DNA of 64,000 nt from Fomes fomentarius (Eukaryota; Basidiomycota; Agaricomycetes; Polyporales; Polyporaceae). The first letter of the stretch is position 1. Every line of letters begins with the position of its first letter. The position numbers and the translations under genes were made by a program. This document shows, one piece after another, positions 56,843-64,000 of this stretch. Under the pieces are notes generated by a model. It ran no database searches. It was not told where the DNA came from and saw only the letters and a list, made by a program, of their open reading frames with translations. The stretch spans positions 1,302,001-1,366,000 of the forward strand of contig JABYQN010000006.1 in assembly GCA_022606135.1 (NCBI GenBank). The letters are read 5' to 3'.

Positions 56843-58479
56843 CGGCGCGGGGCGACCTTTGGGCTGTTTGCATGGTTTGCACTCCCATTTGTAATACCTT
56901 TCCTTCCAAAGGTCGCCGGGTTTCTTCGCCAATTCTTTTGACTTGCCTCTTACCCCCTTGTGCCTCGTGGACAGCACGGTCTGACGGGCGTCATGTCATC
57001 TCTGTGTTCTTCTCTTTCCTTTGTCGGGTTTCTGTGTCTCTCGGGATGCTTGTCTTGGGTTTATATCGGTTATGGTCCGGGCCCTGGGGTCGCGATGAAT
57101 AGTGGACTTTTTGCTGGTGACATCACGTTTCTCTTATGGTCTGCATTTTGGCAGTATATACGTCTCGCTGCGCACCCATCCCCTCTCACCCTTTTGCCCC
57201 TCATTGCATACGTCACGAATATCTACGCCTTTCATCTCGTCTACTTCCCGCTTACAATCCCCCCCTCCCCAACAACCCCCCCCTCCATATTGTCCCCACA
57301 CCTCACTGTGCTGTCATTGATGTGCTGTATCATACATACGGAGCCACTTACTAGCATATTCACGCCTACTAGACACATATATCCATACACGACGATATAT
57401 CGCTATGCGTATTATTCTCCCTACGTACTCATGTACAAACATGGCACATGTGGTCGAAAATGCATACGGCCAGAGATAGTCGCGCATAGCGCAGGGCTAC
57501 TACGGGTGAGCAACATTGGCGTGTGGCTGCGCGGGAAGGAAGTTGAGCCTGTGTGGCAGAAGGGGTTCAAGTTGGTTGAGTCAGTGGAGATGACGCGAGG
57601 GGTGGCTGGTCGCGGGAATCGAAGAGCGGGGATGCCGTCGGCAGGATGGGCGCCGGAAAGTCGCGTGGCTGGGACGGCGGCGCAAGCGAGCACCCGATGT
57701 CGCGTGGGCGGCGAGAAGGATCGTCCTGCCTATCGCGGCTGATGAGTGCAGATGAACGCCCGCCCAGCGTCGCGCTTGACTGCCCCGCATGCTCACGCTA
57801 GACGGGGACAGAACCAAGGGAACAAGGACGATGAGAGACTCGGACTGCTCTCTCCGTTCTTCGCGGGATGATGTCGGACGTGACAATACCGGAGGGCTTG
57901 TTGTGCGTGTGACGTTCGCGGAAACATACACGCGCAACTGGGCGACTTGATGAACGCTGCCCTGAGAGCGATTGCAGGGTCTCTGCAACGTGAACTCGGC
58001 GGAAGGCCCGGCAACTGGAATTGGATTGGAGGGCGCTACTGTACGCGAGAGAAGACGACTTCGAGGCGGCCGTGACACGATGCGGGGGGCGCGTGCGGTA
58101 GCCGGGGATGCGGCGGGCTGGGGCTGGCGGGGCTGGCCAACGTTCGCGGATGGCGGGATGGCGGCGATGGGCGCGCGGAGAGTTGTGCGTAAAATGGATG
58201 GGGAAATATTCAACGTTCGCGGAGGGAAACCACCCGGGCGCCAGCGGGCTGGGAATGTCGGAGATCTAATCTGATCAGTCCCACAAAGGGGTGTGGTGAT
58301 GGGATTGCTATTTCAGGCATGTCAATCTGGCGGAGTCGTGACCCGGCTGATGAGCTCTCCATGTCCTCGATCCCTTCTCTGCTCTCTTCCTCGTCTGTCC
58401 CGCGTCCTCTCTCCGCCCTCCCTCCCTCCGAATCTCTCGCCCGCCCACTCCCGAACGAGCGGGCATCTGCTTATCTGTC
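56843..58479. other. Long intergenic stretch, no gene supported
   Basis: This 1.6-kb spacer lies between SSK1 and the JmjC gene. A 260-codon plus frame (56960-57742) and a 210-codon minus frame (57581-58213) exist. Their composition, lack of splice structure and absence of any domain make them doubtful. C-rich runs occur near 57260-57290. The region should hold the SSK1 terminator and the promoter and CT-rich leader of the next gene (58370-58460). Confidence 0.45.
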
Positions 58480-61400
58480 ATGAATCACCATCTCCACGAC
58501 GCGCAGGTCCACAACAAGCGTACCTCCATCAACGAGCTCCTCAACCCCGTCGGTCCTGGTACCTCCCTCCCGTCTTCCTACAATCAGCAGCTCCCGAGCC
58601 TCTCGACAGCTCTTCAGTATCAGCCCTCACATCAACATGCGCAGCCCCCAGCTCAGTTCCCACAGCAGCATCCGTCCCAGGTCAACAATGGTCCCCAATT
58701 CAGCTTGCGCGCCGCGAACTGGGAGTCTCAACAGAAAGAAGAGCTTGCTGCTCGACGATCAGAGGCCGGAGATAGCTCTTGCCACTACCCCCCTTCCTCC
58801 TCAATGCCCCCGCAAGCCCACCCCATGTATGCTGATAGCTACGCGAGGCGGCCAGTGGACGAAGCGCCGCCCCATTACAGCATGGGTGTAGCCCAATCAT
58901 GGCCTTCTTCTCACGAAACTTACGCTCCCCCGATGATATCGCCTGCGTATCCGGACAGAAGGACAGGTAAGCTCCTCTCTGTCAACGACGTGTTGGATCA
59001 CCGTAGCAATCTCGTCCATTCTCTAGCGGCGTCAGGGGAAGAAATGCCTCGAAGTGAGTCTGCGCCCAGTCACATTTGGTACTCAGTTCCAATTATTCAT
59101 AGTTATCACGCTAGGTTACGCACAACCACAAGCTGCTCCCTCACATCCTCCATACGAACAGGAGGTACCACCGCCGATGCCACCCCAGCACCCGTATGTC
59201 GCTGGTGCATACATTCCATACGCATACGCGCATCAACGTAATAATTTGATAAACGGCATGCGTGCGATGACATGCTAACACACTTCTCAGCGCGCGCTGG
59301 ATCTACGCAGCCCATGGCGGTTCCAGCACAAAGGGGTGGTCCTACGTCTCCACAGGCCTACTATCATCATATGAATATTGGCTTCGCTGTTCCCTTCCCT
59401 GCCCCGCCCCCAGTCATGCAACAGAAGAGGGCCTCGGAGCCTGCGGACGAGGAGCCGAAGGCGAAAAAAGCCAGGGGCTCCAAACAGAAGGCGCCTGAAG
59501 GTGAGTTCTGTTTCTTCCCATCGCTTCTTTTGTGTGAATGTCTATATTAGCGTCATCTCGCCGAGGGTACAACCAGAAGAAACGCGGCGAAGCTGCCCAG
59601 ACTGCGGCACAAAACAGTAAGTCCACGCTATGTCGGCCCATGGGCCACCGCCGACGGCACCCTAAGCGGAAGTGGTAATCGTTGCTCACATGCCTTTTTT
59701 ATCAAGGTAAAGACAAGGCTTCTGGCCCAAGCGGTAAGTTGAGTTTTACGTCTTATCGGAACCATCGCTCATTTCATAGCAGCTCCATCATACGGTGCAA
59801 TGAGGATTGTTGCGGACGATAACACAAACAATCCAGACGCGGCGGGACCTCTCCAGCCTGAACTCCAATTTGCGCGGTGCATGTCCAACCGGTATCGCTC
59901 AGAGGAGTTTCCCCGCTGCGTGTCTTGTACGCGCCGATGGGCTGGAGATACTTGCAGGTTCCAAGGTATTCGGTTCTTTCTTAAGAATCAAAACAGGGAC
60001 ATTGTTGGGATCAGTTTTGTGGAGAGTCAAAAGCCGGATGCGCCTACTATGAATTTCCCCAACAAGTGGAACGTCGATCTTGAGCCGGACCATACTCTGC
60101 GTGTTAAGGTCAGTTTTACATCAAGCATTCAGACCCTCTTTCCACTCACGCTGCATCCGCAGCGGACGGTGGCCGAAGCAATTTTGCCAATCCTCAAGCT
60201 GGAGTTGCAACATCTGAGTCTTCCGGAGATTATCCGTCGTCCGCGCGAGAGCGAAGTTCGTGCCACTTGTGGTGAGTCAGAAACGTGGTCGTCACAAAGT
60301 ATCAGGTTCTCACAGCACTGGGTAGATACCTGCATGACCTCTATTTTCTCCAGCAGTTGGATGTGTCGTCTCTGTGGTCGCGAGGCTTGCGCGGAGTGTT
60401 TTGAGCAAGTGAAGGAGCTAACTACCGATAGGATTGGTGCACCGGAGGCCGAGATTGCCGCTCTCCAGGCGCGACGAGAGAAGCATGCTCATATCAACCC
60501 GTTCTTCCTCTCGTGCACACGACGCAACGAGCACCAAGCGAAGGACTTCTCGCCGATGTCTCGGTTCTGCAAGACTGAACTCACTGAGGCAATCGAGGAT
60601 ATGGAGGCTCTGCTCAAGCGATCTGGTGGAGATGCTGCTTTTGTCGAGGAGGTGGCCGAATCTCCTCCCATGAAGTCCTCCCCGAAACCATCGAGGGATC
60701 TTTGGGATAGCACGAGTCCGGGCGCGTCATCATCTGCCTCTGGGTCGGAAGTTGTTAAATCCGCGGGGATTCCACCCGACCCCTCGTCGTTCGCAAGCAT
60801 TTCGGCATCGTCGGCAACCGGCGGTTCAACTGCAGCTGGCGCACAAATCCCCTCGCACGAAACCGTCACATTCCCTGACGCTGGCCTCACCGACGATAAG
60901 TTTCGCCGAGTATGGGAGAAGGGCGTGCCGCTTGTGGTGAGCGGGCTCTCATCCAAGTTTCACATACAATGGACGCCGGAATACTTCAGCACGAAGTATG
61001 GCACGCAGAGCTGTCTCATTCTGGAGTGTCAGACAGAACACAACAAGCGAGTCACTGTCGCTGAATTCTTCTCACTGTTCGGCAAGTACGAAGGCCGCCG
61101 TGATTGCTGGAAATTGAAGGTGTGGAAATTTGTTGGCTTAATTACGAACGAACCGCTAATTTGCCGCAATTATTTTATGCAGGATTGGCCACCATCGACA
61201 GACTTCAAGACAGCCTTCCCAGAGTTGTTTGATGACTTCAGCCGTGCGACCCCTGTTCCCAACTACGTACGTCGCGATGGCGTGCTCAACATCGCCTCTC
61301 ACTTCCCAAGCAACGCGGTCGCGCCCGACCTCGGTAAGCCGCTCTAACCACCACAAGGCGTCCACTAACCTTCTCGTCACGTTTGTCAGGTCCTAAGATG

Positions 61401-62015
61401 TACAATGCCATGGCCTCGTTCGAGTCCCAGGGCAGCAAGGGATCGACCAGGCTACATATGGACATGGCTGACGCGATCAACGTCATGACATACGCTTCGC
61501 CCACGCCGGACGGTCGTCCCGGTTGTGCTGCGTGGGATATCTTCAGGGCGGAAGACACGCCAAGGCTGCGCAAGTTCTTGCGTAAGAAGTTCAAGGGTCA
61601 GTACCAGCACGACCCCATCCACTCGCAGCAGTTCTACCTGGATTCGTCCCTCCGGCAAGAGTTGTACAAGGACTATAACGTCACCAGTCACCGGATTTAC
61701 CAGAAACCTGGAGAGGCCGTATTCATTCCCGCTGGATGCGCGCATCAGGTATGTCGCGTTCGCGGGAGGAATGTTTTGTAGGTCGGCGCTGACGTCGCTT
61801 GTGCTCGCCAGGTTTGCAACCTAGCGGACTGCATCAAGGTTGCTTGCGACTTTGTCAGCCCTGAGAACATTGAGCGGTGCGAGATCTTGACGCGCGAGTT
61901 CCGCGAGCAGAACCAGTCGATGGCATGGAAGGAAGACGTCCTCCAGTTGCGCACGATGATGTGGTTCGCGTGGCTCTCTTGCGTGCGACAGGAGAAGGAG
62001 ATGCTGGAAGGGTAA
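58480..62015 (+). CDS. JmjC-domain protein, KDM3 (JMJD1)-like putative histone demethylase
   Basis: Starts MNHHLHDAQVHNKRTSINELLNP; the first 300 residues are Pro/Gln/Tyr-rich and split by several introns. Cys-rich fingers follow (SCPDCGTK; CMSNRYRSEEFPRCVSC, CRFQGIRFF; CRLCGREACAEC). The C-terminal JmjC region begins with FRRVWEKGVPLVVSGL and HIQWTPEYFSTKYGTQ, continues LNIASHFPSNAVAPDLGPKMYNAM, then has the Fe-binding TRLHMDMADAIN (His-x-Asp) and the second His in FIPAGCAHQVCNL. Zinc fingers followed by JmjC and the order of motifs match the KDM3 family, which removes H3K9 methyl groups with 2-oxoglutarate and Fe(II). The metal ligands are intact, so activity is plausible; the substrate is inferred. 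The frame ends at TAA 62013-62015 after RQEKEMLEG. Confidence 0.9.
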
Positions 62016-64000
62016 GCTCCCCGAATACTAGTATAGCTGTCGTCGGACATCGTTGTCTCTTGTTCTCATCATCTACCCCATGCACGAAATTTTGTCGCTC
62101 GCGAGTCGTGGCTGCTTGTTTGTCCCCCATGCTTTGCTTTGTACTGTCTAACCTGATGTGCTGCACCGTCGTCGTCTTTTCATACATCGTATCTGAACCT
62201 CTCACTGATAGTTGCACGTCCTCCGTTATCATATAATACACTGACTCCTTCCCCTGTATTCTGTGCGTGGTGTTCGGTCTGTAAATCAAATGCATAGTTT
62301 TCCGAGTTGTGTATACGCTACAACCGTGTTGTTTGGAATTGTGTACGGTTACCATACAGTAATGACACTTGCGTTTCGGTATTCTAATGGTTACGTATGT
62401 CGACTGAGCGCATGATTGTACTCGCAGATTCTGGCTGTAGCATGCCTTCCGGATGCAGGGAACGTGAAGCTTACAGGGACGGACCGACGGGTAGGAGCGG
62501 CATGTCGACATTCGTACCAGACCGATCCGATCCATCGCTTCCCATGGTCAGCGTGAACACGATGCCCGCGTGCCGACGATCAAGGATGCAGCAGAACCCT
62601 CCGCTGAGCGCTGCTAAGTGGGGCATGCGCTCCGATGGTGCGATAACACGTAAGGAGCATCCGCTGTAGGCCGCTGCATGGAACTTTACATGTGCGGCTC
62701 TGAGGTCGAATTGCGGCGGGTAGGGGGATATGACGGCGAGGATGCACGTCTGTGTGTTGCGTGATCTGAGATCTGGGGAAGACGCTTGGCTTGTGCCAGG
62801 TCGGACGCCTCGAGGTTGAGTGAGAGTTATTAGGTCCGATTAAGTTTAGGGCTCCTGACGGGGCTGGAGAGGGGCCCCTTCGTGCGGGCGATCGATGCTT
62901 CGATGGCAGACTAGAATCGCGGCTTGCGGCCAGAGACCTGCGGACATGGGCTGGTATATTTGTCTCTTCCTTGTCCAGCACACTAAGGTTCGCCGTCACC
63001 CGTATTCCCCGCCCAGCGTCGCGGTCCCTATGCCTGAACATGGGCCCTCGAACTTCCGCCGATGGACTCGGGCCCTGAGAGAGCCAGAGTAGTCGAGGCG
63101 TCCGCTTCTCATCCATCAAAGGACAGATTGCCCGTCACATGCGGGAGTGACTGGTCCCGCGATAGCTCGCGCAAGGCTTCTGTGGCAGTCTGTGGCCATG
63201 GCGCCACACGCCTGGTAGACCTTGTCGCCCATCGGCATCACCCCTTGACACGACGTGGGCGCACTGAGAAAGCAGATAGATACGCCACCCGGGAGAGGTT
63301 AAGATGGTCCTTGGCGGAGGCCCGATTCACATGCCCCTGGCGGGAACTCCGGCAACGACTACGCGCGCGCATTCATACCAGGCTCTGTCGGAGCAAGAGC
63401 ACTCACTAGGGTCGAGCGTTTGAAGCTCCCCCGTTTCGCAGGGAGGCAGTATTACGGTGCGTGCTGCCATGAATCGGGGATTAGGCAAGCAAGAAGCGCT
63501 TCGGCGCAGCCCCGCAGGCCTAGATTGGCGCGTTCTCTCCCATCGGGGGTGTGTTCGTGTGTCAATGCGACTTGGTCAGCGAGAAGTGGCGAGGATCAGC
63601 CGTTCCAGCGCATGCGCCACGCATGGCCGCCTTGCAGCCCGGAGCCGCGGGAGCCAGGAGGCTGCGTGCAGACGGGTAGGGGTTTGGCGGCTAGATAGTG
63701 ATGGAAACAAGACAAGACTGCGCGCGCCCCTCAACCTTCGTCATTATCGTGGCATGGAGACAATGTCGGCATCGTGGCTAACGCATTAGTTCGATCTGCG
63801 GCAGTGTGGGTTAGTAGGTGACAATCAAGTGCGAAGATTCATATTCGGCGTAAGTGAGGCGGTATGCAACAATTCATACAATTACCTTTCCGTTGGCCAT
63901 GATCCGCGAACTCATCTCCAAGCTCTCTTCAACCGCAGGACTAATGGTGTCCTAACGCTGTGACGATATCGACGATACATGGAGCGAGAAGCGTGGACGG
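62016..64000. other. Terminal stretch, no gene recognised
   Basis: Two kilobases past the JmjC gene with only short, overlapping frames and no family resemblance, exon structure or repeat. The first part is probably 3' UTR. A gene entering from beyond 64000 cannot be excluded. Confidence 0.45.

Noticed and set aside
56960..57742. 260-codon plus-strand open frame after SSK1
   Set aside because: Begins in the SSK1 3' region, mixes hydrophobic and low-complexity patches, has no splice structure or known domain, and runs across C-rich tracts. Likely chance.
57581..58213. 210-codon minus-strand open frame
   Set aside because: Arg/Ser/Pro-rich as expected from a GC-rich antisense frame; no domain and no exon partner.
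62580..63119. 179-codon minus-strand frame near the right edge
   Set aside because: Arg/Pro/Ser-rich, no domain, no plausible introns, and overlapping equally long frames on the other strand.

Overview
The window is nuclear DNA of a filamentous basidiomycete. It most resembles an Agaricomycete such as a wood-decay polypore; that placement is an inference from gene content, not a database result. The signs are many very short introns (mostly 45-65 nt) with GT..AG and some GC..AG ends, a DUF6533 membrane-protein gene, an Ngaro-type tyrosine-recombinase retrotransposon, alpha-aminoadipate lysine synthesis (homoisocitrate dehydrogenase), and compact genes on both strands. For several genes I joined exons by hand and the coding sum came out as whole codons; those coordinates are given.

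Layout. 1-5.4 kb: gene-poor, with one His/Tyr/Ser-rich hypothetical gene and a weak fragment. 5.4-10.2 kb (minus): a 22-exon dynamin/SLIP-GC-like GTPase. 10.5-13.4 kb (minus): a disordered, basic, presumably nuclear protein. 13.6-16.0 kb (minus): a Dal5-type MFS permease. 17.4-19.6 kb (plus): a MYND zinc-finger protein. 20.8-22.7 kb (plus): a DUF6533 gene broken by a 150-bp palindromic element with a 10-bp target duplication. 22.7-27.5 kb: an Ngaro-like element with split direct repeats A1-ORFs-B1-A2-B2. 28.1-29.4 kb (minus): prenyltransferase alpha subunit. 30.2-31.8 kb (plus): LYS12. 32.4-34.3 kb (plus): monocarboxylate-type MFS transporter. 34.5-36.4 kb (minus): an unknown protein with many psi-K-x-E motifs. 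36.6-41.6 kb (minus): HBS1. 41.8-42.4 kb (plus): mitochondrial SSB. 42.5-43.7 kb (minus): GlcG/HbpS-like protein. 44.3-46.4 kb (plus): MBOAT lysophospholipid acyltransferase. 46.8-47.1 kb: copia relic. 47.3-48.5 kb (plus): ESF2. 48.8-52.0 kb (plus): ARS2. 52.7-56.8 kb (plus): SSK1 response regulator. 58.5-62.0 kb (plus): JmjC (KDM3-like) protein. 62.0-64 kb: no gene recognised.

Most genes are unrelated housekeeping functions (lysine synthesis, protein prenylation, ribosome rescue, rRNA processing, RNA metabolism, osmostress signalling, chromatin, lipid remodelling). I see no biosynthetic cluster. The accessory block at 19.6-28 kb carries the main novelty: a host membrane-protein gene hit by a MITE and, 33 bp past its stop, a tyrosine-recombinase retrotransposon whose terminal repeats have diverged and whose Gag and RNase H look damaged.
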